From the NCBI GenBank assembly GCA_026874595.1, contig CM049315.1, forward strand, positions 72,645,416 through 72,709,415: a stretch of DNA of 64,000 nt. The letters are read 5' to 3'. Below the pieces are notes generated by a model. The model was not told the origin of the DNA, did not search any database, and worked only from the letters and a program-made list of their open reading frames with translations. Position numbers and translations under genes: made by a program. This document shows, one piece after another, positions 10,157 to 21,798 of the stretch (positions are counted from its first letter, which is position 1; each line of letters opens with the position of its first letter). The DNA is from Sipunculus nudus. Taxonomy: Eukaryota > Annelida > Sipuncula > Golfingiida > Sipunculidae.

Positions 10157-13100
10157 ATGGCAGCGGATGGGGGATGGGGATGGATGGTTGTGTTAGGCTG
10201 TGCTATGGTTCACATCGTACTTACAGGTAAATAAAAAAGTTTTACAGCTTATTTTGAAATTTTATTAATCTAGCAGTATATCATCTACATATTGTAAACG
10301 CAAAACATGAGTTTCCATGGTTTGCTTTCCAAGACCGTGATCAAGCATTTTGGGATATTGAAACCTTTCCAGACCTATGATTGAACCAACAATCGGTTAA
10401 CCGCAACCCAGCCCTTGTCTAAAGCTGAGACATCTACTACTCTTGTCTAATTGTGGGTAACAGGTACATGTTTGACTTGACGCCTTACGCGTCTACGTGA
10501 TTTTCCGTCCCTGGATTATAATTTTTGTATATATAATTATTTTTTTCAGGCATTACGTGTTCGTTTGGGGTGATATACCTAGAACTGGTGGACAGATATT
10601 ACGCAGGTGCTACCGAGACAAGCCTGGTCCTAGCTACGTTAAACTTCGCACAGAATTGCTTTGGTAAGTGACACTTTTCCAAACGACAGCATAACGTTCT
10701 CGATTACATCTAAATGTCAAGTCCTCGTTCCCAATTCGTACATAAAACAAATGATGACTCATACTTTACCAGAAAATCTCTTGTCGGATGTCTCTTACAA
10801 GAACAAAAATGAAATCAAATCATTGGTTCGAGAGTAGACACCAGACGGCGCTGACTACTGGTCGAGGCACCTTTTATCTCAATACGTTTCGGTTATATGG
10901 CAATCATACAAGACAGCGTATCTCATTAATATAATGAAATTTCATTAACTGGTGAATTGTTCATATTAAATTCAATGAAATTACATTTAAGTTTATAAGC
11001 TCTTTTTGTCTGTGTTTCATACGAATATGCTGTTCATGTCCTCTTAAATAAATGTATTTTTAATTTTATTGATTTTTTTTTACTTTTGTGTTTATCTTCA
11101 GGTCCTCTTGCCAGTTGGTTGGCGAAGAAATACGGATGTCGGGGTGTCGTGATAACAGGCAGTTTGATCATGACGGCAGGGTGTATTGCCTCGGCGTATG
11201 TGTCTAGCCTTTATGCCCTCTATGTGACATTTGGAATAGTAGTGGGTTAGTAAATCTTATGTTTCAACGACGGTCAATAGTTTATATTAATATCTTTCTT
11301 TTTGGTAATTGCTGGCGATTTTTTCATCTATTTATATTTGTGCGTTAACCACTTTACTTAATTCATCTTAAAAATATGTGTATGCCAAGCATGCTAAATC
11401 AAGATTTGTTGCCTAGAGAAATAGGGTTTTTGCCTTTTGCGAACTCATATCAAAACAAACACTTCTCAGTATCCGAGAAACGGAGGTAAAGTCGTTAGAC
11501 AAGCATTAAGTTGCCTGACATTTTGTGAAACCGAATTTTTGTAAGAATCCCTATCGCAAGCTTAAGACCAATACCGAGATCGAAATAAAAAACTCCAAAT
11601 CGAAACATTGGCCAGCATGAACTGGTCTCACCATTGCAAAATTTTGTAACTGACATACACACAACATTCAATTTCGACAATGGTTAGGGATATCCCGAAC
11701 GATATCCCATGAAGTCCTATGAACTAGGATACATGCTAAAATATACGTACAGCATGCGTTATATATACATGATCAGGGTCTGGGCGAGAAAACCACACAC
11801 ACTTGATTTAATTTTTAATGTCAATCTTCGTTATTTTTTTTAATTATGTGATTACGTCATCATGGTCCAGTGTCGAATATTAACCCACATTTGTACTATT
11901 CTATTCAGGTTTTGGATCTTGTCTGACATATGCGCCCTCTATGATAATAGTGAGTCATTACTTTGTCAGGAGACGATCTTTAGCAATGGCGCTCAGCACG
12001 TTCGGTAACAGCATCAGTTATATTGCTATGCCTCCATTCCTTGTATGGATTCTGGATGACTACTCACTCCCCGGAGCATTTTTGATCTGTGCCGGTCTAT
12101 CCTTTAATCTGTGTGTCGTTGGCGCCCTTTATCGTCCATTACGAGAACGCCGACTGGACATCGCAGAATCACTGGTGAAGGACACTGAGAGGCAAGCAAG
12201 TGATGGGACAAACACAAAGGGAGATAATCAAACAGAGAATAATATACATTACTTGAATTCACCTGTTAATCAGAAAGATGAATCAGACCCGCGACTGGAG
12301 ACCACAGAAGATAAGATGTCACAAACAAGAGACCAACGTTCAAAAAGTTCCTCGAGGAATATGCCCTCAGTTTTCAGGAAATTCAAAATTCCAAAGGGCC
12401 AGGTGGCCGTTTTGAAAAACCTATCATTTATTGTTTATGCGTTGACTATCTTCTCAATGCCAATAAACAGCATGAGTTTTTACACATTCCTCCCAGCACT
12501 TTTAAAGAGCGCAGGCGCATCTGAAGCGGAAGTGGCAATCGTCTACGCAACTTCCGGTGCTTGTGACATCATAGGACGGTTTTCATTTGGTTTCCTCTTT
12601 GACTTAAAGTTCGTCAAGAGGTATCGGGTGTTGTTACAAGGTACAGCGGGCGTTATGACAGGTCTCGTGACGCTTGTTATACCTCAGGTGACCAGTCACG
12701 TATGGATTACGATGATGTGCTGCTTGCGAACCCTCGTGATGAGCGGGTTTAATGCTCAACGCGTCACTGTGATGGCTGATCTCATACCCGTCCACCAGGT
12801 GGCGCCCGGTGTCGGAATCCTTCTGTTTTTCCAAGGTATGGGAAGCAGCATGGGTTTTGTAGTATCAGGTAAGTTTATGTACCAACATACATGGATTTTC
12901 TATTTTCATCATCAAATAGGTTTTATTTATATGTAATTCATAATAACGGTCCGTCCCTTTTTTTCGGATCTGTCCTACATGTTTGTCGTGCTTTTATTTT
13001 AACTATTCATAATCTAAATGTGAACTGATCACTGATCACATATCGCTATATTCAAATTTTTATTTATTAGTTTTTGTGAGGTATTAATTGTATACCTTAG

Positions 13101-13938
13101 TTGTCAATGAGTGCCACCCCGTGTTCATTCAGTGAAACACGTTCACTCCAAAAAAAAGAGAAAATCCATTATAAACCATAATAAAAGACCCAGTTAATTT
13201 CAAATGAGATATCATTGTATATACATAATAAGGTAAATTTAGGCTCACTTGTAATGTAAAGAAGAAATAGAGCCACCCCTGGGTTCGGCTTTTGTTCGGG
13301 ATGGTTTCAAATTCGCGATATTAAAGGGAAACTATCGTGAAAATAAAACCTTGAATAAGACGATCCATCTGCACAGGTGAACGGTACTTTGTACTATAGC
13401 TTCAAAGCATCTCACGTATATATATTTTGCCGATAGCGTCAGTATTAGCATACATCTTATGTTATCTGTATTTAAAAATTAATAATATAAATAAGATCAA
13501 TACTTTGTATATCTGCCACTATTGCATGAAGAAATTCCACGTGTTTGATTGTCTCTAGTGGACAAGTTAAGATAGATAATTGATATAATAATTGTTATGT
13601 ACAATGTGAAAGTTACTGTTTGGTCATTCGCGAAATAAAACCTACACGAAAAAGGAAAGAGGTTAAAATCGCGAATATTTAACCTTGCAACCACATTCAT
13701 CATTTCGAGCAAAATAGTCAGACGGCGCTGATAAACATCGTTGATAACCATAACCGTTTTTTTTTTAATTTCAGGTGTGCTGAAAGACGTTCTACATTCG
13801 CTGAGCATGCCGTTTTATTATGGAGGTCTAACCATGGCTGGTTTCTGTCTGATGTACACATGTCATCAGGGCGTCAAGTTCGTCAGATCAAGGAACCCTG
13901 CAGAAAATACGGACAGGAAGGAAACAGAAAAACTATAA
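10157..13938 (+). CDS. SLC16 monocarboxylate-transporter-like carrier, copy 2 (intact, 483 aa, five exons)
   Basis: Exons: 10157-10226, 10550-10663, 11102-11245, 11909-12868, 13775-13938. They sum to 1452 nt in one open frame with canonical GT/AG borders. The start lies in an ADGGWGWMVV context, matching the N-terminal [DE]GGWGW signature of SLC16. Residues 127-137 (YFVRRRSLAMA) match the second SLC16 signature (YF.xRRxLAxG). Residues about 188-272 are a hydrophilic, charged segment without helices, as expected for the cytosolic loop between TM6 and TM7. Asp329 and Arg333 (DIIGR) fit the TM8 Asp/Arg pair needed for proton-coupled transport in MCT1. The C-terminal exon gives one last helix and a short basic and polar tail. 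The family has 12 helices in the plasma membrane and carries monocarboxylates or related solutes, some members with protons. The substrate here is unknown. An acceptor at 10092/10093 precedes the start, so a spliced 5' UTR exon is likely. Its exon 2 is the most diverged of the array. Confidence 0.93.
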
Positions 13939-14099
13939 GGGTGTCAAGGATCACTGAATTAATTTTCTTAGAGTTATAAACAAACTAGAAAAAATCACTG
14001 GGAAAGCGCAGACCTTCGCCTAAATCTCGGGTTTAAACGAGTGTGGATAACATACCGGACCGGCTTGACGGGTGCCAAACGTTAGCACATGAAATATTG

Positions 14100-14100
<1 letters not shown>

Positions 14101-14167
<67 letters not shown>
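14101..14167. repeat. (AT)n microsatellite downstream of copy 2
   Basis: An uninterrupted AT tract of about 67 bp. Confidence 0.95.
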
Positions 14168-14172
<5 letters not shown>

Positions 14173-14848
14173 GTTTGGTTGCCGTTCCAGGATCAATGTG
14201 CTCAATGCCTTATAAGTAGAGATGTTATAAGTTCATAAAATACAATGCATTATTGGCACTATCCCCAGGTTTCTTATCAACACCTATCAACTCTGATCAA
14301 TCAAGAAGGCCAGTGATTACGCAAATAAACATATACGGTGATGAGCATGAGGGTTTTAGCATAATCAAAAGTTATATGTAGGCATATCAGTTTTAGGCCT
14401 CAGGTGCATGGAAACACACGTGAAGGCTCATGGCCTGTTAGGACAGCATGCTCATAGAGTGTAGAGAACGTGTGTGTAGACTCTCTGGGCTTAGGTTTCA
14501 TTACAGTTTTGCTTGATTTGCTGTATATATAATTCACGGAAGTGCTGTTCGCGGTATCTGTTCTATATGACAAAGTGTTAATCTATTGTTTTTTATACAC
14601 ACCTGGATGCACATCCAGATTTTGCAAATATCTTTGCAAGATTAGACGTCATCAAACTTACGCGCTGTTTGGTCGACTTCCCTTAGTGTTCATTTCCCGT
14701 GCTGTACAATTAGAGCTTGCATTTTATAACCAATGTACCGTTAGGTACAAAACAGATCAAATATAATATCTGCTATAACTGCTAATATATTTTGACATAG
14801 GCGCACAAGGTGTGTGTGAGTGCGTGTGTGTTGGAAGGTGAAGCGGGG

Positions 14849-14950
14849 AGGGGGGGGGGGGGGGGGGTTCAGGGGCGGCAAGCTGCGGCAAGGACGATTT
14901 GTTCGGCTCTTAGTCACGAAGCCAAATACAATTCTGATTGTATACATACA

Positions 14951-14993
<43 letters not shown>
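14849..14993. repeat. Poly-G run plus (TA)n microsatellite
   Basis: A G run at 14849-14867 and a TA tract at 14955-14993, with unique sequence between. Confidence 0.9.
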
Positions 14994-14996
<3 letters not shown>

Positions 14997-15210
14997 TGTT
15001 TTTGGGGGGCAAAGTCAGAGGGTCTGAGCATTATGGATAGCGCAAGCAGAGCCATTTTTTTTAACCTCAGGTCCTCATTTGTTGGCCAGCTCTAAAAAAA
15101 GTTGAATAGGCATCACCAATGAGCGCGTTCCTGGTGCTAAAGTGTCACATTTTGTAAGTGCTTTTACAAAATTTGAAAGTTCTTTCGTATGTATCTAGTT
15201 TGCTTTGCCT

Positions 15211-15615
15211 GACCGGCTTCTGTGGCTCAGGGGTTGACCGCAGGACTCAAAGCCGGGAGATCGTGGGTTCGAATCTCAGCCGAGGCGGTGAGGTCGGCCC
15301 CCACCCAGGGTGAGCGCCCTGCAGGCTGTGCCCCAGAGTCGTGTATCACTCACATACGAATGCGTCTTTTGGGGGTTCCTCGGTGTTATGACCCAGCAAT
15401 GGGGATGATTACACACCCAGGACCCGCAGGTGCGGTAGACACCGGGCCTGGGTGACACCAGGATACAAAATAAAAATGATAGGAAGCGCGTGCTACCGCC
15501 CTGTCAAGTAGTCCCAAACCGAAATGGAAACCCTGCAGATGAACATTCTTAGGTTAAGAATTAGATAAGTCAACATTAAAAATGGAGGCGGTTACCTCCC
15601 CAAAAAAAATTAAAA
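15211..15615 (+). repeat. tRNA-derived SINE, near full-length
   Basis: The 5' part carries an RNA polymerase III A box (TGGCTCAGGGG, about 15223-15233) and a B box (GGTTCGAATCT, 15266-15276) with tRNA-like spacing. A tRNA-unrelated body follows, then a tail with AAAAATGGAGGCGGTTACCTCC and an A-rich run. At least four other copies in the window share the same body or tail, in both orientations. This is the best reference copy. Confidence 0.85.
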
Positions 15616-15654
15616 GGCGGATTTAATATTATATAGGTTTAACTGTCTCATCAG

Positions 15655-17868
15655 CTAAAGAACACAAAAGTGTGCAATAACATTTGCAGGGTCATGTGGA
15701 AACGTTATGCAACGTTTATCACATAAATGTTTGAGTTTCCTAAGCCATCCGTTATACATTTTTAGCGTGGAATCTACCCAAGCAAATTTCATTTGTACAG
15801 TTGCTCTGGGGGACCAGCCCTCCCTGGTTAAACGTTTTTCCCAGAAACTCTCCAGGCATATATTCGCCATGGTCGTTTTTTCCACGGTTCTGGTCTGGCA
15901 CCCATGAACCTTATCGCTCTGGTACTGTTCGGTATCTTTAACGGTGGAGCAATGGCAATGTTACCTTTTGTACCAGAACTGACTGGGCCCGGGGGGGGGG
16001 GCTCCAAGAAGCGTGAATTAAACCTTGGCAGCTGAGTGTTTGTCACACTTGCAAACCTGTCGACGGTATGCGGGCCGTAAAGACGATCTCTAAGTTGAAA
16101 CAATTTCTGAATGCAGCTGCCACCAGTAACTGTCCAGTATTCTCGATAACTGGTCCGCCTCCTCGTTCGCTGATCCCTTTATATGAGTATCCTGTACATG
16201 TATGCTCTGATCGCGGCTGCTATATATGTTCAATCTTTGCACGGGCCCCCTTTGTTGACTATTTACGCAAGGGCAGTAATATTGTCCGTAAGAATTTGAA
16301 TGGATTTGTTTTGTATAATATCTCGGAATGTTTGCAGACCCATAAGAATTGCCGTCAGTTCTCGATAACCGGAAGAATGGTGAGCTATGCGATGAGTCCA
16401 GTGTCCGGGAATCACGCCTCTTCCAAGCCAAGATGGGAGGCATCGGTTACGAGTTACGGGTCGTCCTTATACAGGACAGACGTTGCATTCTGTTGAACCT
16501 CTTGACTGAGATGCAGCATTGATTCCCAAGTCTCTTTCTGGGAAACTGATTTTCCATGCGCCCTGATTGTGTTCGCCGAGTATTTTGCCTCTTTCTTTGG
16601 CATAACCGACGATTTTTCTAAATTTACTGTCCATCCTAATTCCGATAATGTTTGAATCAGGTGGTCTAAATGGTCTGTGAAACAGACTGGTCTGCTCATG
16701 AAGTCATCAACACATAATACAATCCTTAAAAACAATGACCTCAAAAAAGCTACTACAGGTCTCAAAAGTTTACAAAAATAATACGGGCTTAAAGCTAATC
16801 CAAAAGGCAATTTCCTATATATCCGTAAAAATATCCTTTCCATTGAAAACCCAGCAAGTCACATTGCACTTGCTTCACAGGTACATACGGAAACCCATCC
16901 TTTAAATTAACTGTGGCTAAATCATCATCCCTCTGTATTTATAATTTTACGTTACGTTTGTCTTCATAGGCACATTTAGGCGTATCACAAGCTTGTTTAA
17001 GAAACTTAGGGAAAACGTTAATGGGGCTAACACACTTTGGCCTGAAAGAACATGGCTAAATTGCATCTAGCAAGAATAAACGACTAATTTCCTTATTAAA
17101 AAATGCACACTGAGTAGCTGAGGACCGAGGATTCTGCAAATGAAAACTGCTCTGATCTTCTGATAGTTCAAAATATACACCATTCTTTACCCAATTGATA
17201 ATATGAGTTGAAGCGCCAATACGACCCATGCATCAGAGAATAATACCATGTTACCATGACAAGCCGTGTTAAATGTATTTAAAGCAACATGTGCAATACA
17301 TGCTCAAGTCCCAGCAATGCATTTATACAGTCAAGTAACCTCTTAATATTCTTAATGAAAACACCAATCTGGATACCATGGTAAAATATGGTTCCCCATG
17401 AACGTCTTCTTAATATAAACAATATTGAAAATATTGGTTTGTAAACAAAAATGTCAAATATTAATCTAGGATCGAGCAGGATCCAATGCACATAAAAAAA
17501 CATGCAATGTACTTTCAAAGTTTGTCTCGTTTGAGGGCGCTATAGGCTCATCCAACAAAATTATAAACTGGTTGGCATTATTCTGGCCCTCACAATTTCT
17601 GATCATTTACGTTTTTGCCTCCTGATTGTGGTTTCCTGTAGAACTGCCGATTAGCTAGGGCGTGCGTGTAGTAATCCTGATTAGAGCGATCACTGTAGAA
17701 GCCACCTCTCAGGCCTCTGCTATGGCGACCACGGCCTCTGGTCCCAGACTGATACTGTGCTGCACTGACTGCAGCAGTAGAGGCAGCGCTCTTGAGATTA
17801 TAGTGGGCACCTCTATAAAGAGGACAGTTTGCCGAGTCCAAACAATGCCCACAATATAGAGGTTTCAC
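15655..17868 (-). mobile_element. Degenerate DIRS-like (tyrosine-recombinase type) retroelement
   Basis: Read on the minus strand. A Gag-like piece with CGHC...C cysteines and an RG-rich stretch (17868-17590) comes first, then decayed reverse transcriptase. The RT pieces run TVNLKDGF and LLGFQWKG (about 16960-16860), then LPFGLALSPYYF and the catalytic-like VLCVDDFM (16843-16454). RNase H-like pieces ending KGSANEEADQLSRI follow (16443-16090), and a helical DNA-binding-like segment (15885-15655) that may be the start of the recombinase. Several frameshifts and stops separate these parts. The order RT, RNase H, recombinase-like favours DIRS over Ty3-type elements. Terminal repeats were not recognised, and it is not functional. 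Confidence 0.7.

Positions 17869-17871
<3 letters not shown>

Positions 17872-17914
<43 letters not shown>
17872..17914. repeat. (TA)n microsatellite
   Basis: A TA tract directly next to the Gag-like end of the DIRS-like fragment. Confidence 0.95.
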
Positions 17915-17918
<4 letters not shown>

Positions 17919-17919
17919 T

Positions 17920-19500
17920 GAGAATATATTTTGTTACTTATTTAACCCGTTTAATACCTAATTGACTTAGATAGCTTAAGATTTAATAAAGAGCGCTAAA
18001 TATATTTCTAATATATTAAGTTAAATTATTAACGTTGGCCATGAATTTAAGTTAACCTAAGTTAGTCAAACAAATGAACTGATAGCTTAACGTTTAATGG
18101 TTGAATAAACTTTCTTCTGGAAAATACCCTGCCTGTTATAATTACCACATTCCAGTTAGTGGTCTGAAGTTCAACCATGATATCATCAAGAGAGGAGCCA
18201 CCTGTTGCTTTAATCATAACCTGCTATGTTAATGCAGGACATGTTATTGTTGTTTTTAATGCAGTTTGTATACACTCCCTTGTGCAATTTATATATGAGT
18301 TTCAGGCATTGACCTAATTTCAAATATATTGAGACAAATAGAGCACAAACAAAACTATGAAAATTTAAGGTTCATAAATAAGAGAAAATATGTATCATAA
18401 ATGCATACTTGTCATTTTCTCTCTTCAATATTTAAAATTAAAAGGTTATGAATTCGCACTGTTTGTTTGTTGGTCTGTTATCAAAATTTAACGGGGGGGG
18501 GGGGGGAGCAATATTTTGTGGAAAGGTTAACGCATTACATTAGAGAACAGATGACAATTCGACAGACATCATCTCAATGTCTTGGTCTCGGTCTTTTTCT
18601 ATGATTGGCTGGACTCCACTATATCATAATTGAATTTTCGGGCTAATCAAACCCGTTGTCTCTCTGTTCCATACGTCTATAGAGACCAAGCTGTCAAATC
18701 CTGACCTAAATACACATGGTTATTGTACAAGCAAGCTGAATATGGCTATAGTAGTAACCGGCCCTGGTTAATACCGGGATATAACATGGGAAGAAGGTAG
18801 TTCAAAACCGGACTCTACCATTAGACCATAGAAGTTTTTTTTTATTTTTTAAACTCGAAAAGCTCACAGTATACAACCCAGCATGCGGCGCCTATGCATG
18901 CATACTTGGCTTTATCGTAGGTATGTCCTCGTATTGTCCCCTTATCTGTTTATCTACATTAACCACTCTGCTAAAAATCAGATTATCACTGGACCTGACG
19001 CAACATGACCGTTCATATCAAGATGGACTCATTACGCTAGGACGTGCATACCACTGTAATTCCTCGGCAAACTGTCACTTTAGGCTCTCAACCTATCCAC
19101 GGAACGCCAATGCAGTTTGAACATTCAGACTTAAATATAAAGAGTGCAATTCGCAAATTCGAAACACCACTGCCACACTCACTGTCAGCGATATATTGCC
19201 AGCACATTAAAGACTAAAGAATAAATGTACATCTGTACTGTGCAGTGCTAGGTAAGTGTGAAAAATATCGGGGAATAGAAAGGAAGCTGCTGGTGAAAGC
19301 AAATGTGGTCACGCTGCGGTGTTGAGTCACTACAGTTTGTCCTTTGACGTGAGCGAAAGGAACTGATACACCAAGTAAGATTAATTGTTTTAGTCATCTA
19401 TTGATCAAGCATTTGCAACAATCCGGGTAAAAGTCAAAGGCCTACAACTGCATGTCTTGTATATTATGAAATAACGGGCGCAACAGTCAACGAATTTTGG
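17920..19500. other. No gene recognised
   Basis: AT-rich intergenic DNA with a poly-G run at 18493-18507. CTAG/GTAAGTGTG at about 19250 would make a fair donor for a 5' UTR exon of copy 3, but nothing else supports it. Confidence 0.4.
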
Positions 19501-19507
19501 AAGAACA

Positions 19508-19942
19508 GTAATGTAGTGGAGTCCACACGGTCCGAATGCAAGTCCAGACCAATCGAGCCATAATCCGGGTCCTTGAGGTTCGAGTCCATTCCCATCTTCT
19601 TAGAGTCCGATTCGTGTGGACCCAAAACCAAATCCCCAGACAGAAGGTTTAATGAAAATTACCATAGGTAAAATGGTAAAATCACTAGTATTTTTATTTC
19701 AATTTAGATATGCTTTTACTAGAATGTTTAATAACATTAAGCTACAAATGCTGAGCTAAAGTGTGTATAGTCTTTATTTTGTGATATCCTTTTGATAGTT
19801 TGCACATGTATATAATAGAAATACAGTGTGTGATAGAACTTTCTTTTGACTGGACTCGAGATGGACTCGGCCTAATTTATCGAGTCTTTACCTCAGAGTC
19901 CGAGTGCAATTCCGAGTCGAAGAACCTCCATCACTACATGCA
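19508..19942. repeat. GGACTC-rich inverted-terminal-repeat element, copy A
   Basis: Starts ATGTAGTGGAGTCC and ends CCTCCATCACTACATGCA, the near complement. Inside both ends are runs of GAGTCC/GGACTC motifs. It is the same family as 38080-38565 and resembles hAT-type non-autonomous elements. Confidence 0.6.
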
Positions 19943-20484
19943 TGTAAACCAAAATCGAAGTAACAAGCAAATATATAACATTAATTTACTCGATAACCTG
20001 TTTATTAATACATCTAAATCAGCTGGATATAAGGAGAGCAATCGTCTGCCAGAAAAGCAAGTCAGATGACCATCACATGTTGCCATGGCACCGGAAGGAG
20101 GACGGGAAAGGATGGTTGTGCTGGGCTCTGCCATAGTTAACGTCGTATGTACAGGTAAACAGGAAACTCAAATTTCCAAGTTTTGATTCGTTAAAGTAAT
20201 TTTATTTAAAAAAAAATGTTAATCATAGTAGTGTCTACTGCTATTAGCCTCTCGCAGACTAGAGACCGGTAGTAGTGGGATTAATGATTCTGGCTTCTGA
20301 TCCGGGGCTCTATAAATACTGGATATGTTCAAAGTCAATGCTGATATATCGTAAAAGGAAATGGCTTACACTTACAGTCTCACTTATAAGATGTGATTAT
20401 GTGAAATGGACATTTGTGCGAGACAGGGTAGGCTGAATGAATCTTACGTGAGGTTTGTTCCTTCAGAAAGCAATTCATTATTTA

Positions 20485-20812
20485 AAAATAAATCTGCATT
20501 CTAAGGAATAAAAGCATTCACTTAAACGGCCCAACATGTTTGGCCCATATTCCCAGGTTCATTCGTGCAGAAAAGACTCTAAATGTGTGAATATACTTGA
20601 TGTAGTTCCTAAATCCGGATCATGTTCCGGATCCACACCAAAATCTAATTTATTCTTTATTTGGTAATTCTCAGAATGCCCTAACATTTCATTAGATCCC
20701 GCTCATGATGGGGTTAGTTAAGTTGTGAACAAACACACACACGCATGAAAACGCACACACATATACTCACGAACAGGGATCAACGCATACCCTCCTGGCG
20801 GCAGAAGAAAAA
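20485..20812 (-). repeat. MITE-like repeat, CCTCCGCC family, copy in intron 1 of copy 3
   Basis: Holds the family core (AAATCCGGATCATG.TCCGGATC, CAGAATGCCCTAAC) and the end GGATCAACGCATACCCTCCTGGCGG. Reverse relative to the copy at 31886. Confidence 0.65.
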
Positions 20813-21039
20813 ATGCTTTCAGTGTGTTTCTAGGTCACATTATTATAACATTATGTATCACATATATTTCCCATACTTATGTTCAATATGTTTGTCTTTT
20901 ATAGGCTTACAGTGCTCTTTCGGAGTGTTGTATCTTTCCCTGGTGGGCAGATTTTCTTCTGGTGCCACCGAGACGAACTTGGTGCTGGTTATATTCAACT
21001 TCACACACTTTTGTTTTGGTATGTGATATATATATTGGT

Positions 21040-21150
21040 ATGTATAGTAAAATCCCGGCTAACTGCCATCTCTATTAGGGGACCAAATAACGACCACTTT
21101 ATCAAGGTCCATTGGTGATATCCAGGATTTACTTTACTTCTGGGTATGCT
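21040..21150 (+). repeat. Dispersed repeat, AAACCTC-AACGACC family, short copy
   Basis: Just after exon 2 of copy 3: GTAAAATCCCGGCTAACTGCC followed by ATAACGACCACTTTATCAAGG. Only the conserved head and one internal block are visible. Confidence 0.5.
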
Positions 21151-21798
21151 GACCAACCTACTGCCCTTGATTTATAAACATGTTAACACTTAAAAGTGAT
21201 TACACCAGTAAAATACTCCATAGAAGAAATTAAAGTCTGTCACTCTCCTTCTGACTAGCAAAGAGTACTATATCGTATTGTTACATACACAGTTTAACTA
21301 CTGATTTAAATCCAAAATCCAACTTTATAAGGTGATCAACCAAGGAATTTAAATATATTCTGAACAACATAGGTGGCATTTCTCTACTAGACTACGTCAC
21401 AGGGGCGGAACCAGGATTTAGGAAAAGGGGGGTCAAACCTAGGAGGACTAATGAAAATCATAAAAAAAGGTCATCAGGTCCGGAAAAGGGGGGGGGGGGG
21501 CAAGGCAAAAATGTCCGGACCCCATGGACCTCCCCCATCCACTAAATCCGCTTCTAGACGTCGACTCATTCAGTTTCCAACTGATCATTTAGACGTAAAT
21601 ACGCCTTTGTGTCACGTATAAATTGATTTGATAGCTTTAAAGATTTTACCGTCAATACTGCACTAAATTAATCAATATAAAATCAAATTTCTATTTATCC
21701 AGTCGAAAGCCTTTTACATGTCCACCATGGCAATAAACGTTTCCTCGTCGTTTACCGACCGATGTTTTATTATATTTCTTAACATTAATATATGATCG

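Noticed and set aside
12634-12834. Minus-strand open frames opposite exon 4 (also 43457-43705, 43042-43296, 25892-26077)
   Set aside because: Shadow frames of a conserved coding exon. They recur only because the sense sequence is conserved.
15211-15290. Possible functional tRNA gene
   Set aside because: The A and B boxes are good, but the cloverleaf is incomplete and the sequence continues into a repeated SINE body.
20745-21118. Two overlapping plus-strand open frames over exon 2 of copy 3
   Set aside because: They extend exon 2 into both introns. Only 20905-21018 is supported by the other copies.
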